This document shows positions 16,849-25,626 of a DNA stretch of 64,000 bases, one piece after another. The notes under the pieces were generated by a model. The model had not been told where the DNA came from and made no database searches. It saw nothing but the letters and a program-made list of their open reading frames with translations. A program made the translations under genes and the position numbers. The stretch is from Parafrankia elaeagni. Its GTDB lineage: Bacteria > Actinomycetota > Actinomycetes > Frankiales > Frankiaceae. The stretch lies in NCBI RefSeq assembly GCF_000374165.1, contig NZ_KB893713.1, positions 76,853 to 140,852 of the forward strand, given 5' to 3'. The number at the start of each line of letters is the position of its first letter. The first letter of the stretch is position 1.

Positions 16849-16987
16849 CGCCCACGAAGGAAGCGACAAAAAGGTGACCGAGATGGAGAGTTTTCCGAAA
16901 AATAGCGACGGCGCCACAGCCGGGCCGTGACGACGGCCGGACCAGGGGCGCCCGTCATATCCACGCCGACGAGGGGGCACCAGGCCG

Positions 16988-18184
16988 ATGCCTGCAGCAC
17001 CGTCGCCCGTGTCGATCCGCCAGCGGATCCGCGTGGCTGTTTCCTTTCTCGCCGCCGCCACGGTGGTTCTGCTCGCCGCACCGGCCGAGGCCGCCGGCGG
17101 TCCACCGGCCGTCCCGCTGACCGCGCGGGATCTCACCCCGCAGTGGGCCGGCGACAGCCGCGTGGTCGCTGTCAACGACGTCGGCCAGGCACTCGTCTCG
17201 ACCGGCCCGGATTCCCCCGCGTATCTGTGGGCCCGCGGCCGTCTCACGCCGCTGACCTATGACGGACGACCGATCGAGCCGATCGGCCTGAACAACCGCG
17301 GCCAGGTCATCGGGCATGGGCAGTCCGCCTCCGGAGCACCGGTCGCCGTCCGCTGGGAACACGGAACAGCAGCCGTGCTGCCCGTTCCCGGGGACACGGT
17401 CATCCCGGCCGACATCAACGACCGTGGGCAGGTGGTGGCCATCTCCGCCGAGCTCGACGGGCCGGAGCCGGTCGTCCGGGCCTACCTGTCCGGCTCCGAC
17501 GGGCGTACGGCCCGCGATCTCGGCGTGGTCCCCAGCCTCGCCAACGCGAGCCTGCACGTGAACGAGTCCGGGCAGGTCGCCGGCACCAGGACCGGCGAGG
17601 GAGGCCCCGTCTACGGCATGCCAGGCGGGTTCCTGTGGGCCGACGGCCGGGTCACCGACCTCGGGTCGCTCGGCGGCGACTCGACGCAGGTCACCGCCCT
17701 CAACGCACGCGGCCAGGTGGTCGGGCAGAGCGTCCGCGCCGACGGGCGGACCCACGCCTTCTTCTGGAGCGCCGGCACGATGACCGATCTGGGAACACTG
17801 GGCGGGGACTACTCCCGGGCGACGGCCCTGAACGACCTGAGCCTGGTCACCGGGACGTCGACCGACGCGGGAGGCCAGCAGGACGCCTTCGTCTGGTCGG
17901 CCGGCCGGCCGACCACCCCACTCGGCCTCACCGGCCTCGCCGCCGAGGCGGTCGACGTCAACAACCGGGGGCAGGTCATCGCCACGGCCACGGGTTCGAC
18001 CGGCCCGGGCAGCCCGTATCTGACCCGCGGCTTCCTGTGGCGCGCCGGGAAGCTCACCCCGCTGGCCGCCCTCGGCGGCCCGGACGCCACACCGGCCGCC
18101 ATCAGTGCGACGGGCACGATCGGCGGCAGCGGCAGCCTCCCGTCGGGAGGCACCCACGCCGCCCTCTGGACCGCTGGGCCCTGA
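16988..18184 (+). CDS. Secreted HAF-repeat protein
   Basis: 398 residues from ATG 16988. A Sec signal peptide (VAVSFLAAATVVLLAAPAEA) is followed by tandem HAF-type repeats, each with a bulge such as NNRGQVIG, NARGQVVGQ, THAFFWSAGTMTDLGTLGG and FLWRAGKLTPLAALGG. The repeats probably build a beta-propeller or solenoid on the cell surface or in the medium. HAF-repeat proteins have no agreed biochemical role. No other domain is visible. The gene is single, between divergent and downstream units. Confidence 0.85.
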   Translation: MPAAPSPVSIRQRIRVAVSFLAAATVVLLAAPAEAAGGPPAVPLTARDLTPQWAGDSRVVAVNDVGQALVSTGPDSPAYLWARGRLTPLTYDGRPIEPIGLNNRGQVIGHGQSASGAPVAVRWEHGTAAVLPVPGDTVIPADINDRGQVVAISAELDGPEPVVRAYLSGSDGRTARDLGVVPSLANASLHVNESGQVAGTRTGEGGPVYGMPGGFLWADGRVTDLGSLGGDSTQVTALNARGQVVGQSVRADGRTHAFFWSAGTMTDLGTLGGDYSRATALNDLSLVTGTSTDAGGQQDAFVWSAGRPTTPLGLTGLAAEAVDVNNRGQVIATATGSTGPGSPYLTRGFLWRAGKLTPLAALGGPDATPAAISATGTIGGSGSLPSGGTHAALWTAGP

Positions 18185-18306
18185 GCAGCACAGACACACA
18201 GCGGCACGGTGCGGCGCGACGGACATCTTCCACGGATGCATGTTCGTGGGTGAGTACGGCGGTAAAGCGGGTAGAAGCGTTGCGACGATCGATCACGTCA
18301 GCCCGA

Positions 18307-18346
18307 GCCGGCAGGAACCGGCAGGAGCCGGCAGGAACCGACAGAG
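18307..18346. repeat. 10-bp tandem repeats in a 5' leader
   Basis: Three clear copies and one decayed copy of a ten-base unit (GCCGGCAGGA / ACCGGCAGGA) lie just upstream of the DUF4190-type gene. The units contain AGGA, resembling repeated ribosome-binding sites. Confidence 0.8.
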
Positions 18347-18374
18347 AACGGACGAGTCGAGAAACGGAGTCGCA

Positions 18375-18830
18375 ATGACGAAGCCGACGCCGGTGCACCG
18401 CACCGGAGATCCTCAGGTCACGGGCGACAATCCCTACCTGCCGCCGAACGAGGCCGGCCAGAACCCCGCGGGTCACGCCGGGCCCGGCACCGGTGGCCCG
18501 GCCCCGTATGAAACGTACCCGCAGGCTCCGGCTGACCAGGCCGGTTATATGCCGTACCCGGAAGGCGGGCAGGACCAGGCCCAGTACGGCCGCGCGCCGT
18601 ATCCGTACGGCCCGGCCCCGGTCGGCGAGACGTCCGGTGTGCGCACGCTGTGGATTCTGGGATTCGTCCTGGGTGCGCTCGGTCTGCTTTTCCCGCTCGC
18701 CGGAATCGCCGGCATCGTGTGCGGTGCGGTGGCCTGGAGCAGGCACAGCAGCCGCGGGAAGATGGCGACGTTCGTGGCGATCGCCGGCACGGTGATCGGC
18801 TTTGCGATCGGGATAGCGTTCTACATTTGA
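18375..18830 (+). CDS. DUF4190-type small membrane protein
   Basis: 151 residues from ATG 18375. The N-terminal 85 residues are Pro/Gly/Tyr-rich and disordered (YMPYPEGGQDQAQYGRAPYP). The C-terminus has two membrane segments, ILGFVLGALGLLFPLAGIAG and FVAIAGTVIGFAIGIAFYI, joined by a short basic loop. This is the common actinobacterial DUF4190 layout, whose role is unknown. The IS element starts directly after its stop codon, so its 3' end and terminator may be altered. Confidence 0.8.
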   Translation: MTKPTPVHRTGDPQVTGDNPYLPPNEAGQNPAGHAGPGTGGPAPYETYPQAPADQAGYMPYPEGGQDQAQYGRAPYPYGPAPVGETSGVRTLWILGFVLGALGLLFPLAGIAGIVCGAVAWSRHSSRGKMATFVAIAGTVIGFAIGIAFYI

Positions 18831-18836
18831 CGTCCT

Positions 18837-18856
18837 CTCCCGCCTGAAGGCGGGAG
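18837..18856. repeat. Right-end hairpin of the tnpB element
   Basis: CTCCCGCC and GGCGGGAG form a perfect 8-bp stem with a TGAA loop, typical of IS200/IS605 right ends and adjacent to the predicted omega-RNA 3' end. Confidence 0.75.
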
Positions 18857-18937
18857 ATTCCAACGACACGAAAGCTGGTTTCGTGTAGTTGAGGTTCGCG
18901 GTTCACAGGAGCCCCACCGGGCTGCCTCCCCGCGCGT

Positions 18938-20052
18938 TCACCGGCGTCCCTCGGCGATGTTACGTGCAGCATTCACATCGGCGTTGCTCTGATACCCGCA
19001 GGCGACACAACAGAACCGCGCTTGGCTCTCACGCGACCCGGCGACGACATACCCACAGGCGAAACAACGCCGACTGGTAAACGCGGCCGGGACCCGCTCG
19101 ACCCGGCCAGGTGCCTTCTGTTCCACACGTCTGACGAGCAGACCCCATCCCTGAGCCAGGATGCCCCGATTCAGGCCGGCTTTCCGCGCCACGTTCCGCC
19201 CCGGTGCGGCCGGGGTACCACGCGCGGAGCGGGTCATCGCCCCGATCCGCAGGTCCTCCACCCGGATCAGCGCGAAACGGCGGGCAAGATCGGTGCTGGT
19301 CTTCTCCACCCAGTCCTTACGCCGGTCGGCCTCCCGCGTCCTCACCCGGGCGATCCGGGCCCGCAACCGGGCCCGCCGGTTCGACCCGCGCCTGGACCGG
19401 GCGAAACGCCGTTGCAGCCGGCACAGCCGTTCGGTTTCCTTCGGCCTCAGGCCCGGGCAGCACAGCAGCTCCCCGGTCGACAGCGCCGCCGACACCGCGA
19501 CTCCACGGTCCACCCCGACCACCCCACCGGTGTCGGGAACGGGAATCAGATCGGGGACCGCGGCGAAGGCCACATGCCAGCGGCCCACCCGATCCTGTGT
19601 CACCCGGTACGACCGCGCCGCCGGCACGGGGCGGGACCGGCGGAACCGCACCCACCCGACCTTGGGTACCCGTACCTGCGACCAGCGGCCGTTGACCCGC
19701 CGCACATCGGCGGGCTTCACCGCAACGATCCGGAAACCCTCGGCCCGGCCCCGCCTACGAAACGACGGCCGCCGATGCGAACCACGAAAAAGTGGGCCAT
19801 CGCCGTCGTATAGTCCCGCAGTGCCTGCTGCTGCACGATCACACTGCCTGCCGCCAGCCACGGATTGTCTCCCCGCGCGTCGGTGAGCTGCCGGTTCTGC
19901 TCCACATAGCCGGGAGCGGGCCCACGGCGCGGATTCCACCACGACCCCTGCTCGCAGGCAAGGTTCCACACATACCGGGCATGCCCGCAGTGCACCAGCA
20001 GAGCTTCTTCCTCCGCCGCATCGGGATACAACCGGAACCGGGACACGACCAC
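18938..20052 (-). pseudogene. tnpB: RNA-guided nuclease TnpB, frameshifted
   Basis: The N-terminal part begins at GTG 20052 (VSRFRLYPDAAEEEALL) and runs to AMAHFF. The rest continues in another frame from RGSHRRPSFRRRGRAEGF to the stop at 18938. The switch falls on a run of five T (near 19,790); one more T would restore a single frame, as would a -1 ribosomal slip. All RuvC residues are present: Asp in GVDRGV, Glu in IRVEDL, Asp in SNADVNAARN, with the CFACGY/CCVACGY zinc knuckles. It is either a recent one-base loss, a sequencing error, or recoded. Confidence 0.8.
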
Positions 20053-20224
20053 ACCCTAACAGCCATCCCCCAACAAACCGCACACCCGCCTCATCGAGAC
20101 CACGAAAGGAAACACACACCCCCAACCGCGAAACGATTCACCTTGAGCGCCGTTTCCTCGAACGGCGACCCACCTGACAGCGAACCGCCTACCAACGCCC
20201 CGTTGCGCGGGAAACCAGATTCCT

Positions 20225-20244
20225 CCCCGACCTGAAAGCCGAGG
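20225..20244. repeat. Left-end hairpin of the tnpB element
   Basis: Read on the minus strand, CCTCGGCT and GGTCGGGG pair over 8 bp with G-T wobbles around a TTCA loop. The position upstream of tnpB matches an IS200/IS605 left end. Confidence 0.6.
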
Positions 20245-20300
20245 CATCCTCCGGGAATTTCGGTGAGGTACGGCTGCCCCGCCGCCGTGGCTGCGCCTCA

Positions 20301-21395
20301 CTAGCCGAAGGCACGCACCGCGTCGTACATCACCTGGGCGGCGCGCTGGCACGGCATCATCACCCCGAACCAGTCCACCTGCGGCTCGCCCGCCGTCCCG
20401 CAGGTGGCGCGCAGGTCGGCGAGGAACTGGTTGTCGACGGCGAGCCGGCGCTGCTGGGTGGGGTCGACCCGCGGGCCGTTCAGGTAGTTGCGGTAGCCGA
20501 AGTCGTGACGCAGGCAGGCGTCGGCGAACAGGGCGTCCACCGCGGGCGGTGTCGGCCCGCTGCACCCGTCGGTCGTCCACACCAGGTCACCGTCCGGCGG
20601 GTCGGCGGCCCGGTCCCGCCAGACGATGGTGAAGTCCGCCAACGGGAGCCCGTACACGCTGGGAACGTCGACGTCGGGCACCTCCCCGCCGGGTGCCTCA
20701 TGGACGTCGGCGTCGCCGCCGGTGACGAACACGGCGCCGCCCTGGAAGTAGCTGACGCTGTCCGCACCGGCGGCGGGGCGCGGGTCGAGCAGCGGGTATC
20801 CGAGGGCACCGTCTCCCCCACCGGCCTCCTCCCAGGCGTCGGCGGCGGGCGCCGCCACGACGCGGGTGCCGGTCGACGGGCTGGCGGCCACCGCGCCGTG
20901 CTCGAAACGCTGGGAGGTGCCGCCGCCGGCCGCCGTCGCCTCGTCGACGGGACGGCCCAGCGCACCGGTCGGGCCACCGGCCTGGGCGTACCGGTCGTAG
21001 ATCGGCCCGCACACGTCGAAGCCGCCGACCCGGTGGCAGTCAGCCCGCGCCGCGGTCCGCACGGGGGCCGCCTCAGGCGAGGCGATACCAGAGGGCCGCG
21101 GCGACGGACCGGCCGGCAGGTCGCCGCCGGCCGCCGGCGGTCCGCCGCCACTCGACGACCCGGCCTGCCCGAGGGATCCGCCCGGGTCGGCCGGGCCGCC
21201 GCCCTGGTCGATCACCTCCGACCCCGCGAGTGTCAGCGCGGGCTTCGGCTCCGCGCCCGCGACCGGTCCAGTGCCCGCACCGGGCTGGCAGCCGGCGGTC
21301 AGCAGCGTGAGCGCCGCCGCGAGTGCCAGTGTGGTGACAGCGGCAGGACTGCGCGCCAACAGAACCCAGGCGGTGGGGCCCCGACGGTCCGACAT
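20301..21395 (-). CDS. Lipoprotein with LGFP repeat and prokaryotic phospholipase A2 domain
   Basis: 364 residues from ATG 21395. The signal peptide ends in a perfect lipobox, LLTAGC. A disordered Gly/Pro linker leads to LGFP-like repeats (RYAQAGGPTGALGRPVD, GGDGALGYPL), which attach mycolate-free cell-wall proteins to the surface. The C-terminus has the phospholipase A2 pattern: TDGCSGPT, then ACLRHDFGYRNY with the catalytic His-Asp pair, and paired cysteines. It should hydrolyse phospholipid sn-2 esters outside the cell. The combination of both modules on one lipoprotein is uncommon. Confidence 0.8.
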   Translation of the reverse strand: MSDRRGPTAWVLLARSPAAVTTLALAAALTLLTAGCQPGAGTGPVAGAEPKPALTLAGSEVIDQGGGPADPGGSLGQAGSSSGGGPPAAGGDLPAGPSPRPSGIASPEAAPVRTAARADCHRVGGFDVCGPIYDRYAQAGGPTGALGRPVDEATAAGGGTSQRFEHGAVAASPSTGTRVVAAPAADAWEEAGGGDGALGYPLLDPRPAAGADSVSYFQGGAVFVTGGDADVHEAPGGEVPDVDVPSVYGLPLADFTIVWRDRAADPPDGDLVWTTDGCSGPTPPAVDALFADACLRHDFGYRNYLNGPRVDPTQQRRLAVDNQFLADLRATCGTAGEPQVDWFGVMMPCQRAAQVMYDAVRAFG

Positions 21396-21558
21396 GATCT
21401 GGTTCCTCTCGACCAGTCGAACCTAGGCCAGGACGAGACCGTCCGAAGCCGGCCCTGCTGTGCGATAACCAACCTGTCGGCTGTCGCACAGCCCGCGGTC
21501 CGGTGGTCCGGTGGTCCGGTGGTCCGGCTCTCAGGCGGGCGCGGGCGCGGGCGCGGTG

Positions 21559-22767
21559 TCAGCGGCTCGTCCCGTCGGCGCAGACGTGCTGGCGGTTGAC
21601 CTCGAAATCGGTGCCGCCGGCATTGATCCGGACGAAGGCGTAGCAGCTGAGCGGCTGGGTGGGGCTGGTGCTCAGGTTGACGGGTTCGATCAGCCCGCCC
21701 GCGTCGTAGTCGGACACCTTGCGCAGGGCCTTGATGAAGCCGTCCCTGGTCGGGCACGCACCGGCCAGGTCGAGCCCGCGCAGGAACATGTCGGCGTAGA
21801 TGTAGGCCTGCAGGGCGAACTGCTGGTCCGGGTGGACGACCTCCGGTGCGAAACGGGCCATGGCGGTGCGGTAACGGTCGAGAGCGGTGCCGCCGGCTTC
21901 GAACGGGCGGGTGTACACGGGGAACGAGACTCCGGCGAGTGCCGTACCCAGGATGGGCAGCAGGCTGTGGTCGTATCCGGCGAACGAGACGGTGGGTGCG
22001 AGTCCCAGATTCACGGCCTGGGCGGCCTGCACGATCCGCGCGAGATCGTCGGGCGTCGTGAAGCTGACCAGCGAGTCGGCACCGGCGGCCGCCAGCTGCT
22101 GGACGACCCCGCTCGGGTTGTCGGTGCCGGCGAAGGGGATGGTGTCGGTCAGCGCAAGGCCGACCGACTCGAAGGCGGTCCGGTACCGCCCGAGGTTCTC
22201 CGTCACGGCGGCCGACGTCCCGGTGGCGACGATGCCGACCTTCCTGCCGCCGCTGGCCCGGACGTACTGGCCCACGGTCACCGGAGACGCCTCGTACATG
22301 TTGGAGAACATGTTGGGGAACCGGCTCCAGGACGGCAGCCCGAAGCCGACGACGGGCACTCCCGCAGCCGCCAGGGCCGGCAGCGAATCGCCGACGCCGG
22401 TGCTGACCAGCATGACACCGAGGACACCTCCGCCCCGGATGAGATCCTCGGTGACACTCGCGTTCTGCGAGGGCGAGCTCGCGTCGTCATGCCACTCGTA
22501 GGAGATCGCCCGGCCGTGCACGCCCCCCTCCTCGTTGGCCAGCCCGATCCTGGCGGCGGCGCCGGAGCGGGCCGAGGAGAACGTCGCGCTGCCCACGCCG
22601 GTATCAGAGAGCACCATGCCGAGATTCACCTTGTCGGGTGTCACTCCGGGTGCGTTGCATGCCGCCGGCGCGCCTTTGTCCGCCGATGTCGCGGTGCAGC
22701 TGGCGACGGCAGCCACAAGAACTGCGACCACCAGCCCTAACGGCCCTGCCGATCTACCTGAACGCAC
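21559..22767 (-). CDS. Extracellular ligand-binding (branched-chain amino-acid type) lipoprotein
   Basis: About 402 residues. GTG 22767 is chosen because GGAGGA lies five bases before it; ATG 22779 is the alternative. A signal peptide with lipobox VASC leads to a type-1 periplasmic-binding fold (KVNLGMVLSDTG, VLGVMLVSTGVGDSLPALAAAGVPVV, KVGIVATGTSAA). Such proteins feed Liv-type importers or act as sensors. No permease lies nearby, so this is an orphan receptor; the Liv importer at 34-39 kb has its own binding protein. Confidence 0.85.
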   Translation of the reverse strand: MRSGRSAGPLGLVVAVLVAAVASCTATSADKGAPAACNAPGVTPDKVNLGMVLSDTGVGSATFSSARSGAAARIGLANEEGGVHGRAISYEWHDDASSPSQNASVTEDLIRGGGVLGVMLVSTGVGDSLPALAAAGVPVVGFGLPSWSRFPNMFSNMYEASPVTVGQYVRASGGRKVGIVATGTSAAVTENLGRYRTAFESVGLALTDTIPFAGTDNPSGVVQQLAAAGADSLVSFTTPDDLARIVQAAQAVNLGLAPTVSFAGYDHSLLPILGTALAGVSFPVYTRPFEAGGTALDRYRTAMARFAPEVVHPDQQFALQAYIYADMFLRGLDLAGACPTRDGFIKALRKVSDYDAGGLIEPVNLSTSPTQPLSCYAFVRINAGGTDFEVNRQHVCADGTSR

Positions 22768-23272
22768 GTGTTCCTCCATGGAAGCCAAACAAAGACCGAC
22801 GGGATCAGGGATTACGGCGCACGAGACGGACCGCCCCGCCAGAGGCATTTCCACGGCCGCCGGACCTGCCGGCCCGCGGGTCTCCCATACAGGTCAGGGC
22901 AGCCGGGGGCACCGCGGCAGCCGCAGCGGCCACGACCGGTTCGACATCGCGCCCAACCCCGGATACAGCCCTGCGGGCCCCTGCAGGGCCGGCCGCACAG
23001 TGGCGCAATGCCCCCGCTTCAATTTTGAACTGAGTATAACTAACGACTCTCCCTCTTCCGCGCCGGGTGACCAGGCACATCAGGCCGCAGGCGGGGAGCC
23101 GGCATGCCTGGCCGGCGAGGCGAGGAACCATCGGAGGTCTCTCGGCAGGAATGTGTTGCACCCCAGCGTGATCCCAGGCGGCGCCTGCCACCTCCGTCGG
23201 GTTCGGCAACAGCCAGCCGCTGGTCGCTGGCCGAGGAGACGAACCCGGACGGCTCCCCGGCCCGAGAGCAGG
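22768..23272. other. Gene-free interval
   Basis: I see no convincing gene between the binding-protein start and the group II intron. The 23,020-23,045 stretch is AT-rich (TTTTGAACTGAGTATAACTA) and could hold a promoter, but no spaced -35/-10 pair stands out. Confidence 0.4.
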
Positions 23273-23275
23273 GTC

Positions 23276-23346
23276 GAGTAGCCGGGAGGGGTTTCACCTC
23301 CCGGCTCTCGCAGAACCGTGCGTGACGGTCTCCCGTCACACGGCTC
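23276..23346 (-). ncRNA. Group II intron domains V and VI
   Basis: Domain V at 23,346-23,313 starts GAGCCGTGTGACGGG and ends CACGCACGGTTC, forming the catalytic hairpin with a GAGA-type loop. Domain VI at 23,307-23,276 is a GCCGGGAGG/CCTCCCGGC hairpin followed by the segment with the expected branch-point A. Both match the standard 3' end of bacterial introns. Confidence 0.8.
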
Positions 23347-23358
23347 CTGTCATCCTGG

Positions 23359-24612
23359 TCACCGGAAGGTCGGGACCCACCGCCAGTGCGCGAACAACCC
23401 CGGGGAGCCCGTGACTGCCCGCTGCCAGGCGGCTGACGCCTTCCTCACGGGTCGCAGCCGCTTGTATTTCTTGCGGATCCAACGCACCAGGTAGGAGTTG
23501 ATGCGCGTGAGGAGAGCAGACAGCGCGGAGCGGTAGAACGCCCCGTAGTACGCCATCCAGCCCCGGATGACCGGATTGATCATCCGGGCGAGGTCGGCGA
23601 GCGTGACGTCGCTGCGGCGGTGCAGGCGCCAGCGGCGGACCTGCCGGCCGAGCGTGGTCAGGGCCTGTCTGCTGATCGCGGGCTGGAACGAGGCGAAGAG
23701 CCGCCCGTTCCTGCCACGCGCCGCGCGGGCACGGAAGGTGTACCCGAGGAACGTGAACGCGGTGTGCTCGTGGTCGAGCCGCCGGTTGGCGTCCTTGCAG
23801 TACACGATCCTGGTCTTGGCCGGGTGCAACCGCAGCCCGACCTCGGCCATCCTGTCCTCGATCGCCCGGTGCACCTGGTGGGCCTGGCGTTCGCTGACGC
23901 AGTGGAGCACCGCGTCGTCGGCGTAGCGCTCGAACGGGACGGCCGGGAAAGTCCGGGCCATCCACATGTCGAGGGCATAGTGCAGGAACAGGTTCGCCAG
24001 CACGGGCGAGACCGGAGACCCTTGTGGGGTCCCCCGGTCGCGCACCCGCAGGCTCCCGTCGGGCAGCTGCAGCGGCGCCTGGAGCCACCGCTTCACATAC
24101 AGCACAACCCATGGGGCGTCGCTGTGGGCTTCCACCGCCTTGACCACGAGGTCCCAGCGGACGCTGTCGAAGAACGCCTGGATATCGAGATCGACGACCC
24201 AGTTGTACTTCCAGCACCGCCGTCGGCACACCGCGACCGCGTCCAGCGCCGACCGCCGCGGCCGGTAGCCGTAGGAGTCCGGATGGAAGATCGGCTCGAT
24301 CTCCGTTTCCAGCCTGCGGGCTACCACCGTCTGGGCGACCCGATCCGCGACCGTGGGCACGCCCAGTGTTCTGACCCCGTCGCCGTGCGGTTTCGGTATC
24401 TCCACAGCGAGCACCGGTGGCGGAAAGTAGCTCCCGGACGACATCCGGTTCCAGACCTTGTACAGGTTTCCTTTGAGGTCCTTCTCGAACGCCTCCAGGG
24501 TGCAGCCATCCACCCCCGGCGCCCCTTTGTTCGCCTTCACTCGCTGATATGCCTCCCACACTTCCCACTTTGAGATGCCAAACGGCTTCGCCGGTGACTT
24601 CAGCTCGCTCAT
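23359..24612 (-). CDS. ltrA: Group II intron reverse transcriptase/maturase
   Basis: 417 residues from ATG 24612 (GGAGG-type site upstream). The order of RT blocks is normal: GAPGVDGCTLEAF, IPKPHGDGVRTLGVPTVADR, YGYRPRRSALDAV, DLDIQAFFDSV, GTPQGSPVSPVLAN, and YADD at residues 230-233. The maturase (X) domain follows, with NPVIRGWMAYYGAF and RINSYLVRWIRKKYKRL. There is no HNH endonuclease domain, so retrohoming would use a nicked or single-stranded target, as in endonuclease-free introns. The frame is intact, so the intron may be mobile. Confidence 0.92.
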   Translation of the reverse strand: MSELKSPAKPFGISKWEVWEAYQRVKANKGAPGVDGCTLEAFEKDLKGNLYKVWNRMSSGSYFPPPVLAVEIPKPHGDGVRTLGVPTVADRVAQTVVARRLETEIEPIFHPDSYGYRPRRSALDAVAVCRRRCWKYNWVVDLDIQAFFDSVRWDLVVKAVEAHSDAPWVVLYVKRWLQAPLQLPDGSLRVRDRGTPQGSPVSPVLANLFLHYALDMWMARTFPAVPFERYADDAVLHCVSERQAHQVHRAIEDRMAEVGLRLHPAKTRIVYCKDANRRLDHEHTAFTFLGYTFRARAARGRNGRLFASFQPAISRQALTTLGRQVRRWRLHRRSDVTLADLARMINPVIRGWMAYYGAFYRSALSALLTRINSYLVRWIRKKYKRLRPVRKASAAWQRAVTGSPGLFAHWRWVPTFR

Positions 24613-25151
24613 GCAGCTCCTCCCGAAGATTCACCCCGGTTGACCGGACGAACAAACCGCAGATGACCCGGCCTCTTCACTCCCCCTCCATTACAGAGGG
24701 TTCGCCGCTACTACAGGCCGGTCCGCCAGCGCCTCCCGAGGGTTCTGCCTGCCATGTGCGACAGGCAGGAACACCCAGGTCGGCGCCTTCCCATGTTCCA
24801 CGCGAGACCCGCAGACCAGGATCATGCCGCCTCCATGCCGGACACCGCCTGGCCGGTAGTCGGGTATCCGCCAGACTCTTCCCGCAGCCCGAAGCATGCC
24901 ACGGTTTTGATGTCACCTATTTTGTAACGACACGTCAACAGCGGTTCGGGTTCACTCATCTTCCTGGTCCCCACCTGACGCCTCTCCGGCGCCTTTTCCA
25001 CATCGCTCACCACGACGGTCTTCAGCCAACGCAGCATGTGGCGGTTTGAAGCCTCCCCCCGAAGGGCGACTCCGAAGGGCCAAGCCTTCATCTCTCGCGC
25101 AGCATCGACTCCAGAGCACGCCCTACCTGCCCATCAGCACTCCTTCGTCGT

Positions 25152-25461
25152 TCATGGCACACGCCTCGGCAAAGTTGTCGGCCAGCAAGCAAACTTCATG
25201 ATCGCCTCTAGTGGGCGTTCGGGGCGGCGGGCGTGGTGACGGGTTCCCGCGGCGATGTTGGTGACGCCGGTCAGGCGCAGGATCGCGATCGCGAGGTTGC
25301 GCAGGCTGGCCATGACCTGGGGCGCGTTACCGGTCCGGACCTGGCTGAGGTCCTCACCGAAGGTGACGTCGCGGACCCAGCGCAGCCGGTTCTCGACCAG
25401 CCAGTGCTCGCGGACGAACGCGGCGAGCCGGGTCGGGCTGGCCTGATGGGTCGCCACGCTG
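25152..25461 (-). pseudogene. ISAs1-family transposase C-terminal remnant
   Basis: The minus-strand frame contains [36 protein letters not shown] and [20 protein letters not shown], the C-terminal catalytic part of ISAs1/H-repeat transposases, including the final Glu (VEN). The N-terminal two thirds, with both DDE aspartates, are absent; upstream DNA is unrelated. The group II intron abuts or interrupts its 3' end. No terminal repeats were found. It is inactive. Confidence 0.8.
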
Positions 25462-25626
25462 GCATCTCCCCCACCCCACACCCCCACTCGCCCATTTCTG
25501 ACCGCCCGGGAGCAGCCTCGGCGGTGTTCGGCGCCCAGTGCCCGGTGGCCCGGTGCCCGGTTGCCGGCGTCGGTTCGGCGGCGCAGGATCCGCCCAGCGG
25601 TGAGGCGCGATTTCTGGAGGCGCGGC

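Larger units (their letters stand above)
18831..20260 (-). mobile_element. TnpB-only insertion sequence of the IS200/IS605 superfamily
   Basis: The element reads on the minus strand, with its left end near 20,225-20,260 and right end at 18,831. The subterminal hairpins at 20,225-20,244 and 18,837-18,856 and a single tnpB gene between them define it. No tnpA (Y1 transposase) gene is present, as in IS1341-type elements that need a helper. The 18,831-18,937 segment between tnpB and the right end is where the guide (omega) RNA scaffold is expected. The right end abuts the stop codon of the DUF4190 gene. Confidence 0.8.
23273..25162 (-). mobile_element. Group II intron with encoded reverse transcriptase
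   Basis: The intron reads on the minus strand. The likely 5' end is GUGUG at 25,162 and the 3' end is near 23,273, where domain VI ends in ...CUACUCGAC. Domain V (23,313-23,346) is 34 nt and canonical. About 550 nt of non-coding RNA (domains I-III) precede the RT gene and 85 nt follow it. The 5' exon is an ISAs1 transposase remnant. The 5' boundary rests on the GUGYG consensus only. Confidence 0.7.

Noticed and set aside
22980..23045. Promoter in the AT-rich patch before the group II intron
   Set aside because: TTGAAC and TATAAC are only five bases apart on the plus strand, and no properly spaced pair was found on the minus strand.
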